Positions 11,701 through 22,732 of a DNA stretch of 64,000 nucleotides are shown here, in pieces; positions within the stretch are counted from its first letter, which is position 1; the number at the start of each line of letters is the position of its first letter. Where the stretch lies: contig CATKHK010000024.1 of the NCBI GenBank assembly GCA_949751835.1, positions 186,001 to 250,000 on the forward strand, in the 5' to 3' direction. The notes beneath the pieces were generated by a model. It saw only the letters and a program-made list of their open reading frames with translations, did not search any database and had not been told where the DNA came from. The translations under genes were made by a program, and so were the position numbers. Source of the stretch: Blepharisma japonicum (taxonomy: Eukaryota; Ciliophora; Heterotrichea; Heterotrichida; Blepharismidae).

Positions 11701-14700
11701 GATCCTAATATAAATTCTTGTAAAAATTTATTTTCAGAGTAGACAACATCGTCCCAGAATCCATAGTTCGAGGCATAGTCTTCAAGCGATATTGCAACTT
11801 CTTGTGTCCTAACAACTCTTCTGCTGACATCTTCTGAATAGCTTCTGGTAAGCATAGCCCTCTTTAATTTTTCTCCAACCCCTGGAGTTGTTGATAATAT
11901 CAATAAGCTTTCTTCGATTGGACCAGGTTGTTTTTCTATTCTTAAGCATGAATCCTTAATCCCATACATCAAAAGGGGGTTAGACAATAGTTTGACTACT
12001 TCATCGTCTTCTTGAATAAGTTCAAAGTCGCCAGAAATCAGCTTTGTGCTAATCAAGCCTAAAAGAATTGAAGAAGCTTCTTTGGTGGTGTCTGGCCACT
12101 GCTTTTCATAGTAAGAAGCTTCTACTTCGGCTTGGACTTCGATTTTCCAGCCCCAATAATTGACAGACCCATCAGAATGGAATGTAAAGAATAAAAGAGG
12201 ATTATAAACTTCAAATGGTTGCTTAGGGAAGTTTTCTCCTTCCCATCTAGCAATTTTGTTAGTTTTTGACTCATCAGTTCATAGTTCTAGATAGTCACAG
12301 CCATTTTCGGTTTTACATTGTGCGTCAAAAATCAATGAATATTTCTTGACTTGTGGGATTTTTATTAAATGTGTTACATTCCAGTTATCTGGGTAGTTGT
12401 GAGGACTTTCATATCTTTCTGTTACAATGCCACTGCCAATAGTGAGCTTTGGAGGAGGAGAGTAAAAGTGGGATAACGAGGCGATTAAGTTTTGAAGAAT
12501 AGGTAAAAATTGTGAAAGCATGTTCAAGCCTAGCTTGCTGAGCATCAAAATATATAGTAAACCTTCAAGAAGATTTTTTAAAATTGTTTTTTGGATGTCA
12601 GAATAGAGCTTCTCACTAATATTTCCATCGGCGCGAGATTCTTGGATATGCTTTATTACTCCATCGCATAAGTTAAAAATTTTTATAGTATAGAATTCAA
12701 TCAGATTTTGCCATTTTCCTTGGTAGTTTCCTCTCGCAGCATGAGAAAAAAGTACTAGTTGAGAAGTTTCGAGCAGTTTGATTACCCCAGTAGAAGATTC
12801 AGTACCATCTATAATAGCCATCGAAGCCCTGGCAGCTTCTTCACTTGCTAGAATTAAAAATTTTTCTATTTTTGTATATGAATCATCGTCAACCATATCA
12901 AGTGCGGGATAAAGCTTGATCGGAATTGCCATTTCTAAAAAGATTTTGTCTTGCAAGTCTTTAAAAATTCCTGACTGCTGCTTGCAGTTTTTGAAGTCCT
13001 CCAATCTATCAATCAAATAGCTGAGTTTTTCTTGAGAGTCTTGATAAAACACTGAAAAACAGCTTGACAGAGCTTTAGTCGCTTCTTCAGATGCAGAAGT
13101 TTCAGGGAAAAAGTTCAGAATTTGAGTCATGTGTTCCATTATTTGGTGTCTTTTCTCTTTTGGCAGACAGATGTCCTGAAACATAGTTGAGGCCAAAAGG
13201 TGAGCTCTCATAAGTTTTACTGTAGATGCTACAGTGTTGTTGCAAATTTCTGCAGGAACTCTTCCTTCATCTCTTCCACATTCAATAAAAGCCAGTAAGA
13301 TTGAGTCCAAAAGATCAAAAATTCCTAGCTTTATATCCAATGCGATGCCTGTTTGCTTTTGGATAGCGATTTTGTCCCCATTTCCAATCAATTGGAGAAT
13401 TGGATCATTAAGATTTGCAAGCTTTTGGAGAATAAAGGAGGATATTTCGCAAGGCATAATGTCGAGAAATTCTCCATCATTTATTTCCTTTGATAATTTT
13501 TCAATTAATGGAGGCTCAGCAGGATTGATTTGTTTGTGCAGTTTTAGCATTTCTGCTTTTACCTCAGTTGGAATATCTGGGTTTGTAACTATCGATACTC
13601 CAACAGTGCCATATAAGCTTGCAAAAACTTTAACCTTGTCAGGAACTGGGCCATAATTTCCTTTTTCTTCTCTGACTCCATTTTTATAAAAGGTGACAGT
13701 TTTTGCCTCCATATTAAGAAAAACCCCAATCTTGTCTCCAGATTTTCACTTTTCAAACCTCCCTACTTCAGCAGATTGTTTATAGATAGCTCCAGTAGAT
13801 TGATACACAAAAGAAACAAGATTTGAGTCGTAATATGCGTTAAAACTGGTATAATTCGAATCAGCAACTCCAAAATATACATTGTCATTATAATTATCTA
13901 AGGCCACTTCAAAATAATGCATGCCGCTTGTAAAATATTGCTGAGAAAGGCAAGAATTGTTTGATGTTTGGTTTGCTATAAGTGACTGCTTATTAATAGA
14001 AATTTTTAAATTGCTCGAGCATTTTTCTGCATCCCATGCCAAATATTCTGAAAAATTGATCAAATCATTAAAGCTTTTCAAAAGCGGAGAAATCGATTTC
14101 ATTAATAAAGTCAAATTGGGGGATCGGCTTAGTTTCATGAATTGCGAAGCCAGCGTCAAAATAGATGATAAATTCCCTGTTGCCAAAGCAATTGCTAACA
14201 ATGAAGAAATGCTCGATAACCTGTCTTCGTCAGCTATCTCTTTGATTTCTCCACTCAATACCTTCTCGAAAAATTTTACGATTTTTTCAATCGATGAATT
14301 AATACTGATGTCGTCTGTTTTCAGTGACAGAGGCTCAATGTCTGAGAGGACTTCTGAAGTGTGTGAAATCATGAATTTGTAGACTTGAGGGTTTACCTTT
14401 CCCATCACATCTACGACGTGGAAAAGGCTGTTCAAGCCAAATTTCATAGTGGTTCTCACAATAGGAGGCAGTGCTTTAGGCTTGATTGGCTCAATGTTTT
14501 TGTCTTCTTCGTTTCTTCTTTTAACTCTTTCGTCCATCCTGAGCAGAGCTTCAAAAATTCTGCAGAGGCCTTGAAGTCTCAAGGTCATTTCTCTGGAATT
14601 CGGGTCATCTCCTCTTTTTCTCAAAATATCTTCGAGCAAGGCTTTGCAAGCATCCTGGTGCTTTTCTCTAAGCCTATCAATGTTGTTGAGGCTGCAGATC

Positions 14701-15008
14701 ATGGATTCTTCGTCTTGGTTTCCTACATCATCTTCTTTCGCTCGCAAGCTATCAGATCCAGGCACTGTATAAGGATCAAGATCAACCCTGCACATAAGCT
14801 TATTTGGGCTAAAAACGAAGCTTGGGTCTTCTAATAACTCTAAATCTTGGGCTTGGTTTTTTGAGAGATTTTCATTAGTGAGGCTTGAAACACGCGAGAC
14901 GATGTCACTCGCTGAATTTCCCATTTTTATTATTAGATGTCCATCAATACTTTTCAGTAAATTCTGAAGATCAAATTTTCTTAAATTATTAGTCATAATA
15001 TTTCCCAA
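2715..15008 (-). CDS. Giant HECT-type E3 ubiquitin ligase with CUB-like and SPRY repeats, 4,097 aa
   Basis: This gene transfers ubiquitin to substrates through a C-terminal HECT domain (about residues 3750-4097). The catalytic Cys lies in LPQTHTCFFTIDLP, at about residue 4054. All 12,294 nt stay in one frame if TGA is Trp, with no TAA or TAG and no intron. Domains in order: SPRY-like (about 320-460); a CUB-like domain of the ZZEF1 kind (about 860-955, HSDGSVNYWGWKIEV); a long helical region; a UBA-like helix bundle (about 2500-2540); a second CUB-like domain (about 2847-2944, ESSHPY...HTDGSVHYWGYKF); a third, partial CUB-like segment running into SPRY (about 3110-3335); another SPRY (about 3386-3520); then HECT. 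Several joining Trp codons (for example CSTPVWSWKC and FEKWKSGD) are TGA. The architecture recalls HERC/HECTD4-type giants, but the exact orthologue is not clear. Start: the ATG at 15008, 144 nt from the MAP kinase stop. Confidence 0.88.
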
Positions 15009-15152
15009 TCTGAGTGATTTTTAGGTGTAATAGGATAAAGATGGATGCATCTATGTAATATTTAAACTGTCAGAAATGGCAAGGCATTTCTCATTTATCC
15101 AAAGCCTGGGTTAATTAGAAATTTATTAAGTAATTATAGTCCAAGCAATGAT

Positions 15153-16226
15153 TTAATTTATTGGATGGAATTTCAGAGCTTCTTCGTATATAAAGTTCGT
15201 TAGTAGATCTCTTGTAGGCTCGAAATTATCAAAGCTCCAATCGAAAGGCTCACTTGCAAGAGGCTCTTCTTCAGGATTGTGCAAATCTTGAAAGTACGGG
15301 TGGCCGAGGCACTGCTCAACAGTCCATCTTTTTTCAGGGTTAAACACAAGCATTTTGTCGATAAGTTCCAAAGCAACTGGGTTTGCTTTAGGATACAAAG
15401 TCTGCCATCTCATTTTTTCTCTTTTGGGGAGTTTTGATATAAATCTTCTTGCGGCTGGGTTTCCAATAAAATTCATGTCTTCCGAATTAGGAGTTCCTAA
15501 TACGCCAATTACTCTTTGTACCTGGTCAAGATAATCTTCACCAGGAAATAGTGGGGCTCTGCCAAGCAGCTCAGCAAAAATGCACCCACAGCTTCATATA
15601 TCGATTTGTTTTGTATACATAGATGAATTCAAAATTACCTCAGGGGCCCGATACCACCTGGTTACTACATACTCAGTTAGGTTTTCAGTTTCTCTATCAT
15701 AGCCTCTGGCAAGTCCTAAGTCGCAGATCTTCAAGTCGCAGTTTTTATTAAGAAGTAAGTTGGATGGCTTCAAGTCTCTATGAATTACATTAGCAGAATG
15801 TATATAAAGGACACCTCTTAAGAGTTGGTACATGAAATATTGTATATGATCGTCAGTTAGATCTTGTCTCGAATAAATTACTCGGTGTAGATCTGTCTCC
15901 ATTAGATCAGTTACGATATAAATATCGTTGTAGCCTGTTCTAGCTGGAGGAAGCTGCACATCAAGTAGGCTAATCACATTCTCATGGTCGAAGAAGCCTA
16001 AAAGCTTAATCTCACGAAGAATCCTTTTAGCATCAATCAAATCTTCGAATGCATTTGGGATCTTTTTGATACCAACTTTCGTATTAGTTTGATGGTCTAC
16101 CGCTGCAACGACTACTCCATACGCACCATGACCTATCTTCTTGATATATTCATAGCGGTCATCAACTATAAATGTCGTTCCTCCGGATGTAAATTTTGTT
16201 TTCCCTGTAGGAACTGGTTCTTCCAT
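15153..16226 (-). CDS. ERK-type MAP kinase, 357 aa
   Basis: This is a proline-directed Ser/Thr kinase of the MAPK family, acting in cytoplasmic and nuclear signalling. It shows the glycine loop GHGAYG (about 32-37), the catalytic lysine in VGIKK (K54), the catalytic loop HRDLKPSN (about 150) and DLGLARG. The activation-loop motif is TEY (about 184-186), which marks the ERK rather than the p38 or JNK class. APEVILNSS follows. The motif [15 protein letters not shown] contains a Trp encoded by TGA (15594-15596) at a position that is Trp in essentially all such kinases. This is one of the cleanest proofs of the code change. The C-terminal lobe ends normally at TAA. The length is close to typical ERKs. 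The 5' side faces a plus-strand gene across about 290 bp. Confidence 0.95.
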
Positions 16227-16512
16227 TCTATTTATATATTAATTGAGCTAAACTAAATAATTTATGCTTATAATATTCTATATTTAAAATAAGAATAAAT
16301 CACTAAAGGCATATATTTATAAATCTTAAAGTTCATCAATTTTTAATTTCTAGATTTTTATTATTAGTAAAAGCTTTTTTAAAGCAATTTTAATTAGTTT
16401 TAAATGCTTTTGATAAGAGCATACCACTGCTTATTGATCTGAATTGCTCCCCTATTATTCAATAAAATTGTATTTTCAAATTCACTTTCATATTTAAATA
16501 ATCAACTGCTTT

Positions 16513-17442
16513 ATGAAAAACAATTTTGAGACACCAGAAAAAGACCTTGAAGATATCATCAAAGAAACTCCACAAACAGTCCAAAGGGCAAATAGTGAGC
16601 AGATTTTCTCATCTGAGCATAAGCAATCTTTATCAAGAATATCTCAGCGAAGATACACCAATATCCGTCAATCACAAATCATTGATGATGAAATTTTGCC
16701 AGCTGATATCATCAATGACCCTCAACCTGTAAAAGAAGCTCCTATCGATTTAAAGTCAGGGAAGCTCTTAAATTACACAATAGAAACATCTCCACAGCCT
16801 CCTCCAAGCTACGCTCGTAAGCATTCACACAAAAGGAGCAGCAGCATTTTCGTCCCAATGGATGTCTCTAATGAAAAAATTTTCAGTGAAATTTCACAGC
16901 AAGTAAAATATGCAGAAAAGCAAGTAAATGATGAAAATAAATTTCTCGCAAAAAATTTAAGCCCAATGAGCACTGGTTCATATCATGGGAGGAATCTGAG
17001 TGATTGTGACTCTGTCATTTATTTAGGCCACGGAGAGGAGACGAATGAAAAGGATAGAACTTTTGTCGACTCTTTAGAAGAAACAGGGGAATTAAAGAAT
17101 AATTTTCATAAGAAAGCACCAACAGCTACAACTACATGCACAACTAGGACACATACAGATACAGATAAATGTGAGTCCATAGAGCTAGAAGTGGGAAAAT
17201 TCCAATATGAGACTTCTGTGAGAGGAAGCTTGCCTGTGTTTGGGAATATGCCTTGCACAGCTTATTGCCATTTTTGCAAAGAAGTTGTGCATACTTTATT
17301 AGATTTTAATGCAAAAATCCCTCGACCTTTTATAAAAGTATTTTCAACTATTGCTTCATGCTGCAATGCTCCTGAGTGGTTGAGTAAATTAAGGATACAC
17401 AGATGCCCTAAGTGCTCTCTGGTCTTGGCTAAGAGTAGGTAA
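16513..17442 (+). CDS. LITAF-like zinc-ribbon protein with long disordered N-terminus, 309 aa
   Basis: The C-terminal ~75 residues look like a LITAF-type domain, a membrane-associated zinc ribbon found on late endosomes and lysosomes. There is a first Cys pair (CHFCKEV), a hydrophobic middle with PFIKVFSTIASCCNAPEW, and a second pair in HRCPKCSLVLAKSR. In this family the middle segment dips into the membrane and the two CxxC knuckles together bind zinc. The first ~230 residues are polar, rich in Ser, Glu and Lys, and probably disordered, with possible phosphorylation sites. The frame ends in TAA. The start is the first ATG. The domain call is moderately secure because the middle is shorter and more polar than in animal LITAF. 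Confidence 0.6.
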   Translation: MKNNFETPEKDLEDIIKETPQTVQRANSEQIFSSEHKQSLSRISQRRYTNIRQSQIIDDEILPADIINDPQPVKEAPIDLKSGKLLNYTIETSPQPPPSYARKHSHKRSSSIFVPMDVSNEKIFSEISQQVKYAEKQVNDENKFLAKNLSPMSTGSYHGRNLSDCDSVIYLGHGEETNEKDRTFVDSLEETGELKNNFHKKAPTATTTCTTRTHTDTDKCESIELEVGKFQYETSVRGSLPVFGNMPCTAYCHFCKEVVHTLLDFNAKIPRPFIKVFSTIASCCNAPEWLSKLRIHRCPKCSLVLAKSR

Positions 17443-17496
17443 TGAATTTTAATTTTTGCAATATCTCATTTTAATTTAGCCTAATAAGAAAAGTAA

Positions 17497-18006
17497 ATGG
17501 ATCAAATACACAAACGGCAAGCAGAATTATTCTCGCCTCCATTTCCACATCCCCAGCGAGGAGGAACTTTAAGATCATCAGTTGCACGAGGGCCAAGACG
17601 AACCTCAGGTGATCTTTCAAGTAAACGCAATTCTTTGTCTGAAACTCCAAACTATTGAAAACGAAAAATCGGTGTAGAGAGCCTACTAGAAGGCTCCAAA
17701 AACAGTCATTACAATACTCTTGTCGGATATTCAAGAATTCCTCACAAGTACGACCATTTCCATGAAAAAACTTATTTATCGAATTCTATCCTAACTTGGC
17801 AATCAGATCTTACTAGTGCAGACGCAACAAGTAGGAATAATGGAAGCTTAGTAGCTGAAGCAGAGTCTCCTGATGTAAATCAGGCAAAAATTTTCTTTGA
17901 GAAGCAAACACCGTTTAAAAAGATATTTCAGCATTATGCTTTGCCTGGATTATTTCTTAGAAAGCCAGTTTATCAAGTGAAGAAGTCCAACAGGAAAACT
18001 TTTTAG
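17497..18006 (+). CDS. Hypothetical basic protein, 169 aa
   Basis: I do not recognise this protein. It is a 169-codon frame from the ATG at 17497 to TAG at 18004-18006 that is open only when the TGA in SETPNYWKRK is read as Trp. It is rich in Ser, Arg, Lys and Asn, with a Pro-rich start (FSPPFPHPQRGG) and a more ordered C-terminus (QTPFKKIFQHYALPGLFL). There is no membrane segment. It begins 54 nt after the LITAF-like gene stop on the same strand. Clean protein-like composition over the full length argues for a real gene, but nothing tells its function. Confidence 0.6.
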
Positions 18007-18045
18007 CTGTATATTAGATTTAATTAAGATTATGCTATTTGCATA

Positions 18046-19341
18046 CTAAGTTACGTTGTAAAAGATTCGTAACGTATCAAAGGACCCAGCTGATAAAATT
18101 ATGTGAGTTACTTCCCCTAATTCTCTATCTCTATAGCTTTCAGCGACAGATTCCACTATTTTATCAGGAGCAAAACAAGCGAATTCTCCTCCTTTATTTG
18201 TTCTAGCCTCAAAAGCTTCAAATTCAGCGTTTTTTTCAATGCTTTTGCCTTCAGTTTCTTTAAAAGTATTCCATATAAAGAAGCTACCTCTTTCTGATCC
18301 GCATATGACATGTGCTTTATGCTGCGAAAAACCTGCTTTAATAGGATAGCGGTTATTAGCATGACCTTTATATTTTTGCACTAGCTGATTTTCTTTGAAT
18401 CTATACAGTCGATTTCTAGAATCATTTGTGCCAACCAATAGGTAGTCTTCATCCATAAATTCCAAGCTAGTCACATTTCTACCTCCCCTCTTTAGCCCAA
18501 AGCGATTCCTGCATTTTAAATTATATTTCAGCCTGAGCCTATATGACTCAGGAAGTGATTGATAAATTATCACTTCTCCTTTTCTAAGCCCGGCTGCTAG
18601 AAATTCTCCACTCGGAGAATAAGCTAGAGCTGTTACTTCTTTGGGAGCTTTATATAGACTTTCTGCATTTGGATTTGGAAATCTAAAGAGCCTTATCATT
18701 GAATCGCCTGAGGCTGTGACGAAAACGCTTGGACATGCTGGGTTAGAGCAAACAGTGTTGACTCTGAATGAATGTTTAATTGTAAGTAATGATCTTTCTT
18801 GGCTTTTTCTTCATACTTTAACTGTGCCATCTAAAGATGATGTAAGAATGTACCCATCTTGATTTCAGTCAATATCAGTAACTATTCCTTCATGTTCTGC
18901 AAATATTCTCGAAGGCGTTTCATTTAGCAACATTTTTCTTGTGTTAATAACGTCATATATACAAATCATTCCTTTTTGTCCTCCAACTGCAACTGCTTTT
19001 CTTTCTGGGCAGAATTTAACAATTCAAGTGCTATTTTCGTGCTTATCAATTAGGTCTATTTCCTGTACTAATCGGAGATTTGCAAATTGGCATAGTTCTT
19101 TTGGCCTTGACGACATTGTTTTGTTTCTATTAATAATTTGAAAGTTTGAGGAAATAATTTCAGAGTTCGTTATAAAACGACTGTTTTTCAAGGCTAATTC
19201 AGGAGTTGAAGGGCAATAGCTTTCAGGCAGGGATGCATATGATACTTCACAAACTTGTGTTGGCAGTGTCTGATATTGATTAGATAAATCGTGGATATTT
19301 TCGCAGGCATCATAAAATTCTTCATCGCTCTGAGCTTGCAT
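18046..19341 (-). CDS. WD40-repeat protein, WDR44-like, 431 aa
   Basis: This is a beta-propeller scaffold. Repeats can be followed along most of the protein: a first blade with VKFCPERKAVAVGG, then AEHEGIVTDIDW..DGYILTSSLDGTVKVW, FVTASGDSMIRLF, VTALAYSPSGEFLAAGLRKGEV, LVGTNDSRNRLYRF, and VICGSERGSFFIW. Blade-ending Trp residues are a mix of TGG and TGA. The order and the GRNVTSLEF/LVGTNDSRNRLY block resemble WDR44 (a Rab11 effector) and its fungal/plant relatives. An N-terminal ~100-residue polar extension precedes the propeller. The frame ends at TAG (18046-18048), only 39 nt from the stop of the convergent plus-strand gene. Confidence 0.75.
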
Positions 19342-19767
19342 TTATAAACTTATATAAAATAATAACTATGAAAAATTATATTTTTTTCAACTCCATAAAT
19401 ATTTTATTTCTTCAACCTACTTTAGGTGAACACTTAGGAAAAGATTGCAATGTGAGCTATGGATTATTGAATAATTTAAAATATTTTATTTCTTATTACT
19501 CTTTGATTAGCTTAAGTTTTTCGCTTGCTTTGAGAACTATACAGTCCATGGAACTCACTACTCATAAATGGTATAAATTGAGTGAATATTGAAATTTAAT
19601 GAATATCGCCTTTTTCAAAAATTAGTATACATTTTTATTAAATTAAGATGCTTATAAATGCTTTAAAACAAAATCTCCGATTTCAAGCAGAATCTATGCT
19701 TGGTGATTTAAAAAACTAAAATCATTTTAACAATAAACAATGCTAATTGCATATATCTCATTAATTT
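19342..19767. other. AT-rich intergenic gap
   Basis: This lies between the 5' end of the WD40 gene and the 3' end of the USP-like gene. It has a 74-codon plus-strand frame, but the composition is that of AT-rich non-coding DNA and it lacks any recognisable domain. I see no RNA gene or repeat. Confidence 0.4.
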
Positions 19768-21906
19768 TTATTTACGATAATAAAAGCTAGATCCACTAGA
19801 TTTAAGGCTCGATGAATCAAGCGTGTAACGTTTGCTTTTGTTTAAAACACTGTATCCAGGTAAAGATTTTCTAACTGGAGAACTAGAATATTGTGCTTCT
19901 CAGTTATATCCTTCTGAGTTGCTATATGAATTTTTTATACTTAGACTTGAAATTTTAGATGGCAAAGGTAACAATGAAAGGTTGGAATCAACTTGCTGAG
20001 CTGTTTTATTATATATGCATTTACTGCAGCTGCTTAATTTTACTAAATTTCTTGCTTTGCAGGATGGACATTTTCAGCTACTTTGAAAGCAAGATCTGCA
20101 AATAATTTCATTTGGGCTTGTACACATGTAACATCGCTTTGAGCTTAATTTTAATTCGCAATTTTCACAGTAGAAATCTGAATCTATAATGTTTTTGCAA
20201 ATAGAGCACAATTCACATTGAGTCTGATTCCTTCTGCATCTTCAGCATTGAGGTAAATTATTTTCTTCTCGACATATACACTTTCATGAATATTTAGGTG
20301 TAGTGTCTCGATTGGAAGGGTTCGGCTTTAAAGTCATTTTATTTGAAGTTATTGCTTTAGTTTCTTCTCTATACTCTGAGCAAATTTCGCATTTGATTAC
20401 AGAAGTCTGATTTAAAAATGTGCAATTCTTACATACTCATCCTATCACCCCAAGTTTTGGCGAGGTGCATGCTTGGCAAATCAAAAAGGTTTCTGGATTT
20501 TTTAAACCACATTGACATTCCCAAGTTATTATCTCTTGGTTTTGACATGTTTTATCCTCGTCTTTTACCTTCTCTGCATCTTTATTACATTCATTTTCAG
20601 GCTGATCATTTTTATCAATCCCATTAATACTCAAGCTTTGTGCCTGCTTTAAAATTTGTTCTGTCATTTGCCTCTCTTCTTCATTGTCTTCATCAACCAT
20701 CAAAGTTCATTTTTCAAATGCTAGCCAATCGGATTCACTTAACTCTGGAATTCTAAGATCTTTTTCTAAACTTTCATAGAATACTCCAACAGGGTGCATT
20801 CCTCGTTTAATGATATAATAAACCATATCATATTTTCCTCCATCATTTATTTTCTCGGTTACAGCATCATCAAATTTGTACCACTTTAAATCTTCTAGGT
20901 TCAAAAAGCAAACAATATAGTGCCCTAGTCCATATAAAATAAATCCACGCAGATAATGGCTTGTGTCAGCGCTATGCAAATCTCCATAAATCTCTTTTAG
21001 ACTTAGCTTATCAGGAAGAGAAGCAATCAACTTCAAGGTATCATTACTTCTAGGAATAAGCTCATGCCATGCTATATTAATTATATAAACCTTTGGATAG
21101 TCTGCTGCATATATTTTTCTTTTGGATGTTTTAAATAAGCAATATTCTGAGTCACTTGCACAAAGATCAAGGTGAGAGTTGAATAAAACGTCGTTTAAAT
21201 TCATTGCGAATCTTTTAAGAAAAGGCAGTACAGATGATTCATCTTTATAAAGAACCAAGGATGAGTATGAATATCTTTTCAAATTATTAGAGTTAACTCT
21301 TGATTTTTTTAATAAATCCTGAGCATAAAATGTTTGCATATAAGTTGAGATATCCCATGGAGTAGCTTCTGAAGTTGAACCACATCTACATTGGAGTTGC
21401 TCAAGAATTTCTAAGTTAAAGGCTATGTGGGATGGGCATCGGCGCCTGCAAGATAAAGAGCATGCTTTTTCGTCTACTCCTTGTGAATCATTTCCGATTT
21501 CGCTGCAGTGAAAAGAATTTAAAATTGCAATTAAAGCTTCCATCGCATCAGCCCTGTCATTAATTTGAAATTTGTTTTGTCTGGAGTAGACAGTTGATAA
21601 CTGAGATCTCAATGAGGATGCATCTAAAACTGGATTTTGTGCTTCAATATTCGCATATTGATGGAAGATTAATTTTACTGAGCATGCGATGCAGTTTTCA
21701 CTTGGAGAATGAACCAATTTTTCGTTTCATTGGTTCACTGAATCTCGAAATGTCTTTATGTTATATAAAATTTGTAAAGCACTATTTAAAAAGCAGTTAT
21801 TTGCTCCATTATTTGTGAATCCTGCAAATAATGGTCTTTTGCAAAATCTTTTGTGAAGATCTTCGTCACAATATTTCTGGGCACACATTCTACAAGTTTT
21901 TCTCAT
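19768..21906 (-). CDS. USP53/54-like ubiquitin C-terminal hydrolase with zinc-finger tail, 712 aa
   Basis: This is predicted to cleave ubiquitin from conjugates. The frame runs from the ATG at 21904-21906 to TAA at 19768-19770 with several TGA Trp codons. It opens with a Cys-rich segment (CRMCAQKYC), then the Cys box GFTNNGANNCFLNSALQ with the predicted nucleophile at C38. A zinc-binding insertion follows (CSLSCRRRCPS, LQCRCGS), then the His box GLGHYIVCF...WYKFDDAV at about residue 330. The box spacing resembles the USP53/54 branch, some members of which are weakly active or inactive, so activity is not assured. After about residue 430 there are RanBP2-type fingers (WECQCGLKNP.., GWVCKNCTFLN). 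Further C-x2-C pairs follow (CRRNQTQCELCSICK, CYMCTSPNEIICRSCF, CPSCKARN). The TGA Trp in GVIGWVCKNC is at the RanBP2 finger's conserved Trp. Confidence 0.8.
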
Positions 21907-22015
21907 TTTTAATGCTTGGTTATTTTCAATTAATGTAAAATTTTAAAATTATTCAGAGGGGAATATCAATTTTTACAAAACCTAAAACCAAGATATTATT
22001 TTTGACGTAACAAAG

Positions 22016-22651
22016 TTAATTTATTCGTCTGATTTCTGAAAATTTTGTTCTCTTTAATACCATAACCCCTTCACACCCTTTTCTTTCTTCTGATACTTTG
22101 ACTCCATCTATATGTCCATTATGAATCTCGCAGATCATATACATGACTCCTTTTTCACTTAAATAATCAGAAGCAAGCTCAAGCAATTTATCAATGAATT
22201 CTCTTCCATCAACACCTCCAGAAAAGCTGCTACTTATATCCATTCTTGCTTGGCATTCTTGATACTCCTCAGCACTTGTAGCAACATACGGAGGATTGCA
22301 CACAATCATATCAACTTTATTGGATAGATTCATTCCTTTAAAGATATCTATTGCAATAAATTCTGAAATCTGAACATTATTGATTTCAAGTGTAATTTTG
22401 GCTAATTCAGCTGATTTCGGGTTAATGTCGACTCCTAAATAGTAAGCTTCTCCTAGGTTCATCCCAACAGACGCGAGAACTGCCCCACATCCGACCCCAA
22501 CTTCTAAAATGATTGCAGGGTTAAGAGACCGAATAAATTGCATATCATTGATAATGGAATCTGCTAAAAGATGAGTATCTACTGAAGGAGGGTATACACT
22601 TCGTTTGTCTAGCTTTGTGATATGTTCTAAGTTTGCCTTTCTTGCTTCCAT
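22016..22651 (-). CDS. N6AMT1: eRF1 glutamine methyltransferase (N6AMT1/HemK2/Mtq2), 211 aa
   Basis: This enzyme transfers a methyl group from S-adenosylmethionine to the Gln of the GGQ motif in translation release factor eRF1, working with the zinc-finger partner TRMT112. Visible features are the N-terminal YPPSVDTHLLADS, the SAM loop ILEVGVGCGAV (about 48-58), an acidic ribose-binding end LGVDINPKSA, and the catalytic NPPY motif in VCNPPYVATS (about 116-125). The length is typical of the eukaryotic enzyme, and it lacks the bacterial PrmC N-terminal domain. The frame ends in TAA. Its substrate eRF1 is the protein that must have lost UGA recognition in this genome, which makes the gene a useful marker. 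Confidence 0.88.
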   Translation of the reverse strand: MEARKANLEHITKLDKRSVYPPSVDTHLLADSIINDMQFIRSLNPAIILEVGVGCGAVLASVGMNLGEAYYLGVDINPKSAELAKITLEINNVQISEFIAIDIFKGMNLSNKVDMIVCNPPYVATSAEEYQECQARMDISSSFSGGVDGREFIDKLLELASDYLSEKGVMYMICEIHNGHIDGVKVSEERKGCEGVMVLKRTKFSEIRRIN

Positions 22652-22732
22652 ATATATTGAAATGGCGTTTCATGCACCTATTTAAGAATTTCATTGCCCA
22701 TGAATGTTTTTAATTAATTAAATTATATCTAA

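Noticed and set aside
17471-17734. Minus-strand 87-codon frame
   Set aside because: Antisense to the 169-aa plus-strand gene, which has the more natural composition and a complete start and stop.
19368-19592. 74-codon plus-strand frame in the gap before the USP gene
   Set aside because: Hydrophobic AT-rich composition, no homology recognised, and its apparent stop is TGA, so it has no natural end there.
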